From: Bacteroidales bacterium
GTDB lineage: Bacteria > Bacteroidota > Bacteroidia > Bacteroidales > Muribaculaceae
DNA length: 64,000 nt
Reading direction: 5' to 3'
Assembly: GCA_015061005.1 (NCBI GenBank)
Contig: SUXJ01000007.1
Location: forward strand, 62,001 to 126,000
The translations under genes were made by a program, and so were the position numbers. Each line of letters opens with the position of its first letter. The first letter of the stretch is position 1. A model generated the notes under the pieces. The model was not told the origin of the DNA, made no database searches, and was given only the letters and a program-made list of their open reading frames with translations. Positions 18,888-27,076 of the stretch are shown piece after piece.

Positions 18888-19916
18888 TTATTTGTTATTT
18901 ATATTCTTCTCAATTTGTGAAACTCGTTGAAACAAATCCGGTAGGCGATTAAGGTAAACGCATTGACGCAGCCATTTCGACGAATCAATTGCCGGATAGC
19001 CCATAAGCGTCTTATCTGAGGGCACCGATGAAGGAATTCCGGTCTGCGCACCAACATTCACTTTGTCGCCAACCGTAATATGCCCGGCAATGCCAACCTG
19101 ACCCCCTATCATGCAGTTAGAGCCAATTTTAGCCGACCCTGCCACTCCCACTTGCGATGCCATCACGGTGTTGGCTCCCACTTCAACGTTATGCGCTATC
19201 TGAATCAGATTGTCGAGTTTAGTGCCGCGCGAAATGTGAGTGCGCCCCATAGTGGCTCGGTCAATCGTGGTATTCGCTCCGATTTCAACGTCGTCATCAA
19301 TTTCAACGTAACCCAACTGCGGTATCTTGCTATAAGTACCATCTGCCATAGGTGCAAAACCGAATCCGTCGGCTCCGATCACCGCACCGGCATGAATCAC
19401 GCAGCGATTGCCAATCTTGCAACCATGATAAATCTTCACTCCGGGATAAATCACCGTTCCGTCTCCGATTGTCACTCCGGCACCGACATACGCTTGAGGG
19501 TGAATTTGCACTCCGGCACCCAACTTCACGCCTTTGCCTACGTAAGCAAATGCCCCGATATAGGCATCGGAAGGGACTGTCACCGACTCATCAACAAACG
19601 ACGGCTGCTCCACTCCACAAGGGCGCGGACGAGTCAGCTCATCGACCATACGCATTAGTTGCGCCAATGCGGCATAAGGGTCTGCCACACGAATCAGCGT
19701 CACTTCAACCGGCTGAGTCGGCACAAAATCCTCTGCTATAAGCACAGCACCGGCCTTACTCGTATAGAGAAACGACGCATACTTTGGATTAGACAAAAAC
19801 GTCAATGCCTTCGGTCCGGCACTTTCAATCTTATCAAACGTCTGCAGCGGCGCATCCGGATTTCCCTCAACCCTACCGCCTATAATATCTGCAATCTGCT
19901 TAGCTGAAAATTCCAT
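18888..19916 (-). CDS. lpxD: UDP-3-O-(3-hydroxyacyl)glucosamine N-acyltransferase
   Basis: LpxD adds the second hydroxyacyl chain after LpxC has deacetylated the sugar. The 342-aa protein has the uridine-binding N-terminal domain ([27 protein letters not shown]). A hexapeptide left-handed helix follows with GADGFGFAP and the catalytic-type histidine in [19 protein letters not shown], then a short C-terminal helix. It is first in the lpx operon. A TAACTTTG box (19961..19954, minus) lies 37 nt upstream of the start. Confidence 0.97.
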   Translation of the reverse strand: MEFSAKQIADIIGGRVEGNPDAPLQTFDKIESAGPKALTFLSNPKYASFLYTSKAGAVLIAEDFVPTQPVEVTLIRVADPYAALAQLMRMVDELTRPRPCGVEQPSFVDESVTVPSDAYIGAFAYVGKGVKLGAGVQIHPQAYVGAGVTIGDGTVIYPGVKIYHGCKIGNRCVIHAGAVIGADGFGFAPMADGTYSKIPQLGYVEIDDDVEIGANTTIDRATMGRTHISRGTKLDNLIQIAHNVEVGANTVMASQVGVAGSAKIGSNCMIGGQVGIAGHITVGDKVNVGAQTGIPSSVPSDKTLMGYPAIDSSKWLRQCVYLNRLPDLFQRVSQIEKNINNK

Positions 19917-20049
19917 TTCCTAATTAGAGAAATTTTTCTTTTTTTCAATACTGCAAAGTTACTCCATTTTATTCACATCTGCAACCCCTCATCACTTTTC
20001 ACTATCCACTCTCCACTAAAATCTACGATTTTGTCCTCCGAACCCTTCG

Positions 20050-20057
20050 TAACTTTG
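20050..20057 (+). promoter_or_regulatory. -7 box of RNA1, copy A
   Basis: TAACTTTG within CCCTTCGTAACTTTGCA, a string shared exactly with copy B (56691-56698). The flanking AAATCTACG about 30 nt upstream is also shared, so the promoter itself is conserved between copies. Confidence 0.55.
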
Positions 20058-20063
20058 CATCAG

Positions 20064-20222
20064 CAATGTTCAATGGAGTTCTTTGACGTATTGGAAAAAA
20101 GAGGGTGAATGATCCGTCCCGGTCATTCCAAACACGCCGCCGGGCAGGCCGCGGTCGGCAAAACTCAAGGTGGCTCCACCGATGCAAGCCCGGGAAACTT
20201 GCGCCGACCGAGCCGCCCTTTT
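20064..20222 (+). ncRNA. Structured RNA candidate RNA1, copy A
   Basis: The start is estimated 7 nt after the -7 box and the end is at a TTTT run. A conserved hairpin GAATGATC/GGTCATTC opens the core. CGGTCGGC (20152-20159) can pair with GCCGACCG (20203-20210), and GGTGGCTC (20169-20176) with GAGCCGCC (20210-20217); the interleaved order would make a pseudoknot. Between them lies the small hairpin GCAAG..CTTGC. Compared with copy B, the second helix changes on both strands and stays paired, which supports RNA structure. The U-run after the second helix may act as a terminator. I recognise no known family. Confidence 0.5.
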
Positions 20223-20261
20223 GTTCTCACCTTTCAGTTTTCACTTTTCACATATTTTCAC

Positions 20262-20269
20262 TACCTTTG
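20262..20269 (+). promoter_or_regulatory. -7 box of RNA2, copy A
   Basis: TACCTTTG directly followed by CAGCGCA. The same TAnnTTTGCAGCGCA string precedes the tRNA-Ala and tRNA-Asn genes of this window, which suggests a stable-RNA type promoter. Confidence 0.6.
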
Positions 20270-20364
20270 CAGCGCAGACCGCACCGCAGAAGCCCGGTCA
20301 TGGGCAAAGCGAGAGGGTCGGCTGACATACATAACTGAAAAGCGTTTACTCAACGCTCTTTTTT
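20270..20364 (+). ncRNA. Small RNA candidate RNA2, copy A
   Basis: About 95 nt between the promoter box and a clear intrinsic terminator (AGCGTT, loop TACTC, AACGCT, then CTTTTTT at 20341-20364). The core AGACCGCAC.GCAGAAGCCCGG and TCATGGGC is shared with copy B at 56972-57062, as is GAGGGTCGGC. GCCC/GGGC can form a hairpin with GGTCAT in its loop, and CCCGGTCAT also occurs in RNA1. It lies just upstream of an LRR lipoprotein gene. No known family recognised. Confidence 0.5.
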
Positions 20365-20395
20365 GTTCATCAATAATTATATCATTCAATTATAA

Positions 20396-21949
20396 ATGAA
20401 AAAGTTACTATTAATGATGTCACTGTTGAGCATCATTATTGTGAGTTGCAATAATGGCAACTTTGACGACCCCGAAGACCCGAATAATTCTACGAGCCAA
20501 CAAGATCCGACAAGACTCCCCGAACCTGCCGCAAATGAAATCTACTACACCACAACCGATGGATACCTGATTGATTTCTCAAAAGAAAGTTGGTATAAAA
20601 CCTCAGTTATAGACCATTCCGTAAAAGATGGAACAATTTGTGTCCTGACTTTCGCCGCTAACATAAAAGCAATTATTAAAGAGCAATTTTACGATCAAGA
20701 CGACTTAGAATCAATTATACTGCCTCATGGCATCACAAAAATAGAAGAAAATGCATTTTATGGTTGTAAAAACATGCAGCAAATCAGCATCCCAAATTCG
20801 GTAACTGAAATTGGGTCCTTTGCGTTCTGTGGATGTTCAAGCCTACAAACCATCAGCATCCCAAATTCGGTAACTGAAATTGAGCACTCTGCGTTCAAAA
20901 GATGTTCAAGCCTACAAACCATCAGCATCCCGAATTCGGTAACTGAAATTGGGTACTATGCGTTCGAAGAATGTTCAAGCCTACAAAACATCAGCATCCC
21001 AAATTCGGTAACTATAATTGGGTACTCTGCGTTCTATGGATGTTCAAGCCTACAAACCATCAGCATCCCAAATTCGGTAACTGAAATTTGGGACTCTGCG
21101 TTTGATGGTTGCTCAAGCCTCAAAAATATAATATTACCGGAGTCTTTAACTAAGATTGCTGAGTCTTTATTTAGTGAGTGCTATAGCTTGGAAAGTATTA
21201 CAATTCCCAACTCCGTAACCGAAATTGAAGCAGGCGCCTTTGATGGTTGTTATAGCCTCAAAAATATAACATTACCGGAGTCTTTAACTAAGATTGCTGA
21301 GTCTTTATTTAGTGAGTGCTATAGCTTAGAAAACATCTCAATTCCTAACTCCGTAACCGAAATTGAAGCAGACGCCTTTTTTGGTTGTTTAAGCCTCAAA
21401 AATATAATATTACCGGAGTCTTTAACAAAGATTGGTAAGAAAGCGTTCGGTAGCACCGGTTTGGAAAACATCTCAATTCCTAACTCCGTAACCGAAATTG
21501 AAGTATATGCGTTTTTCGGTTGTACAAATCTCAAAAATATAATATTACCGGAGTCTTTAACAAAGATTGCTGGGTATTTATTTTGTGTGTGCCGTAGCTT
21601 AGAAAACATCTCAATTCCAAACTCCGTAACCGAAATAGAAACAGGCGCCTTTGATGGTTGTTCAAGCCTACAAACCATCAGCATCCCAAATTCGGTAACT
21701 AAAATTGGTGAAGGTGCGTTTGGCAATTGTCAACACTTAAAAAGTTTCTATTGTAAACCGACGACTCCGCCCTATATCTCTGATGCTGGTCCTGGGATAT
21801 TTGACTCTTATGATTACGAATCTACTGCTCATGAGTCATTAGTGATATATGTTCCAACCGAAGCCGTTGAGACATATAAAAGCGCCAGTGGCTGGATCCT
21901 TTATAAAGACAGAATTCAGGGATATGATTTTAGTGCGGATAATAAATAA
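20396..21949 (+). CDS. BspA-type leucine-rich-repeat surface lipoprotein
   Basis: The 517-aa protein has a lipoprotein signal (MKKLLLMMSLLSIIIVSC) with cysteine at the lipobox. The acidic stretch after it (NNGNFDDPEDPN) resembles the Bacteroidetes surface-export signal. From about residue 95 it consists of roughly 14 LRR_5/BspA repeats of 23 aa, of the form ISIPNSVTEIGxxAFxxCSSLQ. In the second half these alternate with LPESLTKIAESLFSECYSLE. Proteins of this family in oral and gut Bacteroidales often bind host or bacterial surfaces, but the ligand cannot be told here. Unlike the three LRR proteins at 57-61 kb it lacks the DLQGRKV tail. It starts 32 bp after the RNA2 terminator. Confidence 0.88.
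   Translation: MKKLLLMMSLLSIIIVSCNNGNFDDPEDPNNSTSQQDPTRLPEPAANEIYYTTTDGYLIDFSKESWYKTSVIDHSVKDGTICVLTFAANIKAIIKEQFYDQDDLESIILPHGITKIEENAFYGCKNMQQISIPNSVTEIGSFAFCGCSSLQTISIPNSVTEIEHSAFKRCSSLQTISIPNSVTEIGYYAFEECSSLQNISIPNSVTIIGYSAFYGCSSLQTISIPNSVTEIWDSAFDGCSSLKNIILPESLTKIAESLFSECYSLESITIPNSVTEIEAGAFDGCYSLKNITLPESLTKIAESLFSECYSLENISIPNSVTEIEADAFFGCLSLKNIILPESLTKIGKKAFGSTGLENISIPNSVTEIEVYAFFGCTNLKNIILPESLTKIAGYLFCVCRSLENISIPNSVTEIETGAFDGCSSLQTISIPNSVTKIGEGAFGNCQHLKSFYCKPTTPPYISDAGPGIFDSYDYESTAHESLVIYVPTEAVETYKSASGWILYKDRIQGYDFSADNK
20760..21730 (+). repeat. DNA-level tandem repeats in the LRR lipoprotein gene (69-bp units, 138-bp dimers)
   Basis: Units of 69 bp beginning near ATCAGCATCCCAAATTCGG repeat with very few differences in the first five units. 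From about 21120 two unit types alternate, giving a 138-bp period. The near identity at the nucleotide level points to recent gain and loss of repeats by recombination. Confidence 0.85.
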
Positions 21950-21966
21950 TTGCCACAAATAAAAAT

Positions 21967-22005
21967 TGCGCTCCAAAGGATTGATATCGGACCCATTGGA
22001 GCGCA
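21967..22005. terminator. Bidirectional terminator between the LRR lipoprotein and exonuclease III genes
   Basis: Perfect 10-bp arms TGCGCTCCAA and TTGGAGCGCA with a 19-nt loop, then TTTTG on the plus side and an A-run (T on the minus strand) on the other. It serves two convergent genes. Confidence 0.8.
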
Positions 22006-22018
22006 TTTTGTGTATTAT

Positions 22019-22774
22019 TCAGGTGAGGGTGAGTTCTACCGGGCAGTGGTCGGAACCATAGATGTCGGTGTGGATTTTAGCGTCGTGAAGGCGTGGTGTT
22101 AGGGCTGCCGAAGCGACAAAGTAGTCAATGCGCCAGCCGGTGTTCTTTTCGCGTGCTTTGAAGCGATAGGACCACCATGAGTATATGTCGGCTTGGTCGG
22201 GATAAAAGTGGCGAAAAGTGTCGGTGAAACCTGCCGCCAAAAGGTTGGTGAACTTTTCACGCTCTTGGTCGGTAAAACCGGGGTTTTTGCGGTTCGTTTT
22301 CGGATTTTTAAGGTCGATTTCTTGGTGAGCCACGTTTAAGTCCCCGCAAATTATGACGGGTTTTCGCTCATCGAGATTTTTTACGTAGCTTAAGAAAGCG
22401 TCTTCCCAACGCATACGATAGTCAAGGCGCTTGAGTTCATCTTGCGAGTTGGGAGTATAGACTGTGATAAGGTAGAAATCGGGCATTTCGAGAGTAATTA
22501 CACGACCCTCATGGTCATGTTCGTCGATGCCGATACCAAATGTGACCGAAAGCGGAGTGTGACGCGTAAAGATAGCCGTGCCGGAGTATCCTTTTTTGTC
22601 AGCATAGTTCCAATATGACTGATAGCCTTCAAACTGCAAGTCGAGTTGCCCGGCTTGCATCTTGGTTTCTTGCAGACAGAAGAAATCGGCATCAAGTTGA
22701 CGGAAAATATCTCTAAATCCTTTGTCACAACAAGCACGAATGCCGTTGACGTTCCATGATATAAATTTCAACAT
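22019..22774 (-). CDS. xth: Exodeoxyribonuclease III / AP endonuclease
   Basis: This 251-aa enzyme of the EEP nuclease fold cuts DNA at abasic sites and has 3'-5' exonuclease activity in base excision repair. Visible catalytic motifs are WNVNGIRA at the N-terminus, LQETK (metal-binding Glu), [11 protein letters not shown] (Asp/Asn) and the C-terminal SDHCPVEL (Asp-His pair). Length and motifs are standard. It is monocistronic, convergent with the LRR gene and divergent from tRNA-Ala. Confidence 0.96.
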   Translation of the reverse strand: MLKFISWNVNGIRACCDKGFRDIFRQLDADFFCLQETKMQAGQLDLQFEGYQSYWNYADKKGYSGTAIFTRHTPLSVTFGIGIDEHDHEGRVITLEMPDFYLITVYTPNSQDELKRLDYRMRWEDAFLSYVKNLDERKPVIICGDLNVAHQEIDLKNPKTNRKNPGFTDQEREKFTNLLAAGFTDTFRHFYPDQADIYSWWSYRFKAREKNTGWRIDYFVASAALTPRLHDAKIHTDIYGSDHCPVELTLT

Positions 22775-22831
22775 ATAACTAAAAATTATTAAGGTTTCAG
22801 ACTGCTAAGATAAGAATTTTTTGCGGGAAAC

Positions 22832-22862
22832 TTGCATGAATGAAAAAATCATTGTAAATTTG
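22832..22862 (+). promoter_or_regulatory. Promoter of tRNA-Ala
   Basis: TTG (22832-22834), 20 nt spacer, TAAATTTG (22855-22862), followed by CAGCGCA. This is the full Bacteroidetes consensus. Confidence 0.7.
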
Positions 22863-22882
22863 CAGCGCAAAAACAGATTAAA

Positions 22883-22956
22883 GGGGTATTAGCTCATCTG
22901 GCTAGAGCGCGACACTGGCAGTGTCGAGGTGAGCGGTTCGAGTCCGCTATACTCCA
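22883..22956 (+). tRNA. tRNA-Ala (anticodon GGC)
   Basis: The cloverleaf folds with acceptor GGGGTAT/ATACTCC, D-arm GCTC..GAGC, anticodon stem CGACA/TGTCG with loop CTGGCAG, and T-arm AGCGG-TTCGAGT-CCGCT. Discriminator base A; CCA is not fully encoded. The 74-nt length is normal. Confidence 0.96.
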
Positions 22957-22967
22957 CAAAAAAACTG

Positions 22968-22989
22968 ACGGCTTCGATTTCGAAGCCGT
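22968..22989. terminator. Shared terminator between convergent tRNA-Ala and tRNA-Gly
   Basis: ACGGCTTCG and CGAAGCCGT around a 4-nt ATTT loop, with an A-run before it and T-rich sequence after it. The two tRNA genes face each other across it. Confidence 0.8.
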
Positions 22990-23020
22990 TTCTCATTTTA
23001 GGGAATACTCTTTGCGAGGG

Positions 23021-23093
23021 AGCGATAGACGGGGTTCGAACCCGCGACCCTCAGCTTGGGAAGCTGATGCTCTACCAACTGAGCTACTATCGC
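23021..23093 (-). tRNA. tRNA-Gly (anticodon CCC)
   Basis: On the minus strand the acceptor stem is GCGATAG/CTATCGC, the D-arm GCTC..GAGC, the anticodon stem TCAGC/GCTGA with loop TTCCCAA, and the T-arm GCGGG-TTCGAAC-CCCGT. CCA is not encoded. 73 nt. Confidence 0.96.
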
Positions 23094-23127
23094 AATTGAT
23101 TTGGTTAGTGCAAAGTTAAGAATTTTC

Positions 23128-23158
23128 TTGTTCACCTCCAACAAATTTTGTAATTTTG
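23128..23158 (+). promoter_or_regulatory. Promoter of the glycosyltransferase pair
   Basis: TTG (23128-23130), 20 nt, TAATTTTG (23151-23158). The chosen ATG (23170) lies only 11 nt after the box, so the message would have almost no leader. Confidence 0.6.
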
Positions 23159-23169
23159 AGGTGCGAATT

Positions 23170-24297
23170 ATGAGCGATACACCTAAAATACTTCTGCTGG
23201 GCGATTATAGTAACTGTCATCGCACATTGGCAACCGGATTGCGTCGACTTGGCTGCGAAGTTACGCAAATGTCGTCGGGGTCATCGTGGATGGATTGCGA
23301 GCGACAGATTGACATGAGCCGCAAAGCCGGCAAGTTGGGCGGACTGGAGCTATATTGGCGCATGATGTATGGAGACCTGCGTCGTCACCTGAAAGGGTTT
23401 GACATAGTGGCTCTTCACGACCCACATTTTGCATCATTAAGACCTGAGCGGCTACGCACACTGTTTCAACGTCTCAAGCGAGACAATGGCGGAATATTTC
23501 TGACAGCGATGAGCACCGATATTGCATATCTCGACATGGTTTCAGCGCCGGATTGTCCATTGAAATACAGCGAATGGTATGTAGGAAGTGAACCATCGAG
23601 AATGCACGCTGCAAATCCCCAAAAATGGGCAGAATGGCACTCTCCGGAGTTGATGAGCTATCAAGAAGAAGTATTTGCAGAATTAAGCGGAGCCGTGTCC
23701 GTATTGTATGAGTACCAACTTGGCATGGAGCGCAAATTGGGCTCAGAAAAAGCGGCCTATGGAGGACTACCAATTGATATTTCTCGGTTTGAACCGCTCG
23801 ATTTGTCAAACGACATTGAATGCGTAAAGCTGTTTCTCGGCAGAGACCGCACCCGAAAACTGATGAAAGGGTCTGATTTGCTTGAAGAAGCGGCAAAGAT
23901 AGTGATTGAGCGACATCCCGGACGAGCAGAGTTGGTCATCGTTGAGAATCGTCCGTATGCTGAATTCGTAGAGTTACTAAAAGGAGCTCATGTGGTTTTA
24001 GATCAAATTTACAGCTACACACCTGCCACTACGGCACTAATGGCCATGGCCTACGGACTGAACGTGGTGAGCGGAGGGGAGCCGGAGTACTATGACTTTA
24101 TTCATGAGTATGACAATCGACCGATTATCAATGCGCCTATTGAACTTGAAGCATTAATCGATACGATTGAGCAAATCGTTCTTCACCCCGAAGAAATAGC
24201 CGAACGAGGCAAGAATAGCCGCAAATTTGTAGAAAAGCACAATGAGTGCGAAATTGTGGCGAAAAGATTTTTGGAATTCTGGACCTCACGCCTATGA
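23170..24297 (+). CDS. Glycosyltransferase, GT-B fold (GT4-like)
   Basis: The start is moved from 23101 to ATG 23170 (MSDTPKILLLGDYSN) because the promoter boxes lie in the extension; the product is 375 aa. The first half starts with a Rossmann strand and the segment LHDPHFASLRPERL. The second half has the donor-binding features of GT-B enzymes: GSDLLEEAAKIV, AHVVLDQIYSYTPATTALMAMAYGLNVVSGGEPEYYD and a C-terminal helix. It probably moves a nucleotide-activated sugar onto a surface glycan; donor and acceptor are unknown. The next glycosyltransferase overlaps its stop codon (ATGA). Confidence 0.8.
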   Translation: MSDTPKILLLGDYSNCHRTLATGLRRLGCEVTQMSSGSSWMDCERQIDMSRKAGKLGGLELYWRMMYGDLRRHLKGFDIVALHDPHFASLRPERLRTLFQRLKRDNGGIFLTAMSTDIAYLDMVSAPDCPLKYSEWYVGSEPSRMHAANPQKWAEWHSPELMSYQEEVFAELSGAVSVLYEYQLGMERKLGSEKAAYGGLPIDISRFEPLDLSNDIECVKLFLGRDRTRKLMKGSDLLEEAAKIVIERHPGRAELVIVENRPYAEFVELLKGAHVVLDQIYSYTPATTALMAMAYGLNVVSGGEPEYYDFIHEYDNRPIINAPIELEALIDTIEQIVLHPEEIAERGKNSRKFVEKHNECEIVAKRFLEFWTSRL

Positions 24298-25109
24298 TTA
24301 CACTTGACATTGCCATTATAACATATAAGCCGGATGGAATTAAGCGTTTGGCAGCAAATACCCTACCCCAAATTCCCGGAGTGAAATACGTTATTTCATG
24401 GCAAGCTCATGAATCAGCCCCCATACCGGAAGAATTACAGCGACCTGACATCAAAATCTATCGATTTGACGGAATCGGCTTATCACACAACCGAAATAAT
24501 TCCATTAAATATTGCACCTCAGATATAATTATATTAGCTGATGATGACATTTTCTTTTTTACAGATGGAATCAATAAATTACGAGAGGTGTATGAAAACG
24601 AACTTGATACAGATTTAATCACGTTCAAATCATTGCGTCATGGAGATACGATTTATCCGGAGAATGCATGCAAACTAAAAGCTAAATTGCCTGCCAACTA
24701 CAATATCGCATCGATTGAATTGTCTTTTCGAAGGGCAACTGCGGGATGGCTTCGAGCCTGCCCCGAATTGGGATTGAATTCACCGCGATTTCATGGAGGA
24801 GAAGATGAAATGCTGCTCCACACCGCGATTAAACGAGGTTTGAATTGTTGGTTTTATCCGATTACTGTTTGCAAACACGAACACCCGTCAACCGGTTCAA
24901 AAGCACATCTGACCAAAGGCAATTTGCTCGCGAATGGTTGCGTTATCGCCCTAACCTACCCTAAAACCGTGCTCTTACGTATCCCCATAAAAGCATGGCG
25001 GCTACACAAATCAAAGCAAGCTAATTTTTTCCGCGCATTGTTATATTTAATTCAGGGCGCCGCCGGTGCACTCGGCGTATTAAAGCGAAACAAAGAATAC
25101 TTATATTGA
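24294..25109 (+). CDS. Glycosyltransferase, GT-A fold (GT2-like)
   Basis: The start at ATG 24294 (MITLDIAIITYKPDG) overlaps the previous stop by four bases and is better than the track start at 24246. The 271-aa protein has the GT-A opening strand, a DDD motif in IILADDDIFFFTDG that binds metal and nucleotide sugar, and FHGGEDEMLLHTAIKRG, which fits the acceptor/base region of GT2 enzymes. It is translationally coupled to the GT-B gene, so the two likely act on the same glycan. The sugar specificity is not visible. Confidence 0.8.
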   Translation: MITLDIAIITYKPDGIKRLAANTLPQIPGVKYVISWQAHESAPIPEELQRPDIKIYRFDGIGLSHNRNNSIKYCTSDIIILADDDIFFFTDGINKLREVYENELDTDLITFKSLRHGDTIYPENACKLKAKLPANYNIASIELSFRRATAGWLRACPELGLNSPRFHGGEDEMLLHTAIKRGLNCWFYPITVCKHEHPSTGSKAHLTKGNLLANGCVIALTYPKTVLLRIPIKAWRLHKSKQANFFRALLYLIQGAAGALGVLKRNKEYLY

Positions 25110-25116
25110 AAATATT

Positions 25117-25506
25117 ATGAAACGTTGTACGAATTGTAACCGCCAATTTCCTGATTCTGCTCAATTTTGCAGCAATTGTGGTTGCCAACTTGAGTACATC
25201 CCGACTCCCCCACCGCCTTATTACGGCAACAGTTATGATCGCAATAACGCATTTGATGCTTCAGGCCCGCAAGGCAAAAGTCGCGGAGTAGCAGCACTAT
25301 TGGCCATATTCCTTGGAGGATTGGGAATTCAGTACTTTTACCTTGGAAAGGTAACCGGCGGACTGCTAACCATTTTACTTACAGTAGTTACTTGCGGAAT
25401 TTGGGAAATCATCACCCTTATTCAAGGAATAATGATGTTATGCATGTCAAATGCTGAATTCCAAAGCAAATTCGTTGATTCTCCCTCCAAACTCCCTATT
25501 TTCTGA
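25117..25506 (+). CDS. TM2 domain membrane protein with zinc-ribbon N-terminus
   Basis: The 129-aa protein begins with a small zinc-ribbon, CTNCNRQFPDSAQFCSNCG (two CxxC pairs), then a Pro-rich linker. The TM2 domain has two hydrophobic helices joined by the typical segment LGGLGIQYFYLGKVTGGLL and ITLIQGIMML. TM2 proteins are widespread small membrane proteins of unclear function. It starts 7 bp after the glycosyltransferase. Its stop codon lies inside the palindrome CTGACGTCAG, which also contains the stop of the convergent Usp gene. Confidence 0.88.
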   Translation: MKRCTNCNRQFPDSAQFCSNCGCQLEYIPTPPPPYYGNSYDRNNAFDASGPQGKSRGVAALLAIFLGGLGIQYFYLGKVTGGLLTILLTVVTCGIWEIITLIQGIMMLCMSNAEFQSKFVDSPSKLPIF

Positions 25507-25508
25507 CG

Positions 25509-26645
25509 TCAGACAGGGATAACCAAAAGCGCCACATCGGTGTGGAACAAAATGCGATGAGCTGCTCCCGGGTTGAACAAACGGGCAAGAATATTTTTCT
25601 TTCGACTGGGCACAACAATTAAGTCCACATCACCCGTTTCCAACTTGGGATTGGCTTTGTCGTGTACCGTAATCGTAAATTCATAAGTTGGGAAGTGTTC
25701 TTTAAAATACACCTTCAAGGCATCACGTGCAGCATCATTTGTGGCACGCGAATACCTATCATTTGGCATACAAACAATATTTACGGCAACGTCGGTTTGC
25801 TCCTTAGGCAATATGCGATGCAGCGCATCAAGCGCTAAGAAGTCCTCTTGTTCCATGTGAGAAACAAGCGCAACACTCTTAACAGATTCGAGCGACACAA
25901 ACTGAGTATTCTGCTCCGGCACTGTTAAGGTTTGCACTCGGCAACTATCCAATACTTCTGCAGTAATACTACCGGCCATGTCGGCAGATTTCTTCTCGGC
26001 GGCACGCGTACCCATCACTAAAAGACTCACTTCCGGGTGCTCTTTCACGTATCGACCAATACACTCTTCAGGAACCCCTTCAAGCAAAACCGACGAATAT
26101 TTCACTACGGGCAGATTCCCATGTTTGATTTCAGAACGCAAGTCCTTTTCAAGCTTGCGCATTTTATCACGCGCAATCTTCGCTATTTCAACAGCCGTTA
26201 CAGCGTCCTCAATATCACCGGATGAATCACCGACATTTAATGACACACCTATTCCGGTGAGAGGGTTTGTATGTGGGACAAGGAAGGAGTGAAGAAGAAC
26301 TATTTTAGAATTAAGGGTTGCAGCTATTGCACAAGCAACTTTGGCCGCATGAAGTGTCTTTTCAGTAAAATCAACCGGCACAAGAATGACTCTATCGGAC
26401 TTGATAGAAGCGTCGATATCATCAATCTGAAAAATTTCAGGATTCTCAATAATGCGCAATGCCAACGGCAAATCAGATTCTGAAATCCGCACACGCACAC
26501 CTGCCGACATTACCGGATTAGATAAGTTCACATTTTGCAAACAAACCTCGATTCCTTCACGCTCTAAAAGAGTTTTCAATTCAGTTGCTCGATTAAGCGT
26601 ATGAATCGCCACAGTTATCATTCTGGATTGGTCGGCAGAATTCAT
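25509..26645 (-). CDS. DUF2007 domain fused to universal stress protein domains
   Basis: The 378-aa protein starts with a roughly 75-residue domain of the DUF2007 type (LNRATELKTLLEREGIEVCLQN.., VRISESDLPLALRIIENPE), a small fold thought to act in signalling. It then has a UspA domain (ILVPVDFTEKTLHAAKVACAIAA) ending LLVMGTRAAEKK with a partial nucleotide-binding G motif. A second, degenerate Usp half ends DLIVVPSRKKNIL..HTDVALLVIPV. Tandem Usp proteins are common stress proteins in Bacteroidales; the DUF2007 fusion is less so. The ligand is unknown. Confidence 0.8.
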   Translation of the reverse strand: MNSADQSRMITVAIHTLNRATELKTLLEREGIEVCLQNVNLSNPVMSAGVRVRISESDLPLALRIIENPEIFQIDDIDASIKSDRVILVPVDFTEKTLHAAKVACAIAATLNSKIVLLHSFLVPHTNPLTGIGVSLNVGDSSGDIEDAVTAVEIAKIARDKMRKLEKDLRSEIKHGNLPVVKYSSVLLEGVPEECIGRYVKEHPEVSLLVMGTRAAEKKSADMAGSITAEVLDSCRVQTLTVPEQNTQFVSLESVKSVALVSHMEQEDFLALDALHRILPKEQTDVAVNIVCMPNDRYSRATNDAARDALKVYFKEHFPTYEFTITVHDKANPKLETGDVDLIVVPSRKKNILARLFNPGAAHRILFHTDVALLVIPV

Positions 26646-26680
26646 AAAAAGAGAGGCAGAGAGAAGAATGAGAAAATTGT

Positions 26681-26935
26681 TTACTTATTGCTTTCGGCGA
26701 GAATTTCAATAGCCATGTCGTATATTGTGGTATCATCAAGAACTACGATGCCACCATTGGGACCCGGTTCGATGTGAACGCCAAGATTCTTACCAAATTC
26801 ATAGTTTGTTCCGCCAAAATAGTTCCTTACGGTTTGTACTGTGATATTCAGTTTGTCGGCAATGCGGTGCATCGAACCATCAGGCAGGCTGTCTTTAAGT
26901 TGACGCAGTTCGTTGAATGTGATTGTCTTGCTCAT
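26681..26935 (-). CDS. Small helix-turn-helix DNA-binding protein
   Basis: The 84-aa protein has a helix-turn-helix-like segment, SMHRIADKLNITVQTVRNYFGG, in the first half. A short conserved end reads HIEPGPNGGIVVLDDTTIYDMAIEIL. Proteins of this size and pattern are conserved in Bacteroidales as putative DNA-binding proteins with no assigned target. It stands alone between the Usp gene and the bat operon, with a near-consensus -7 box (TAACTTTA) roughly 50 bp upstream. Function unknown. Confidence 0.75.
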   Translation of the reverse strand: MSKTITFNELRQLKDSLPDGSMHRIADKLNITVQTVRNYFGGTNYEFGKNLGVHIEPGPNGGIVVLDDTTIYDMAIEILAESNK

Positions 26936-27076
26936 AATTGTAAAGCGTTAATGATTTGTTAAAGTTTATGATATTTGAGGTAAAGTTACTCAGAATATCA
27001 TTAATAACAAAATTATAAAGCCAAGCAAAAATATGTTATAAAACATATTTGACTCATAATTCAGATAATCAAGCAT

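Larger units (their letters stand above)
19917..20395. other. 479-bp gene-free region carrying RNA cassette A
   Basis: Nearest lpxD is its promoter (box 19961..19954, minus). From 20050 to 20364 lies the first copy of a two-part noncoding cassette, RNA1 then RNA2, each with its own TAnnTTTG box. The listed ORFs here are shadows. The copy at 56691-57062 shares the conserved cores but differs in spacers, as expected for RNA rather than protein. Confidence 0.7.

Noticed and set aside
20064-20222. RNase P RNA, tmRNA, SRP RNA or cobalamin riboswitch
   Set aside because: I looked for GAGGAAAGTCC, the tRNA-like ends, the SRP GGAA-type loop and the B12 box, and did not find them.
20105-20399. 77-aa and 96-aa ORFs over RNA cassette A
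   Set aside because: They cross the RNA1 helices and the RNA2 promoter and terminator. The matching region in cassette B has different spacer lengths, which breaks the frame.
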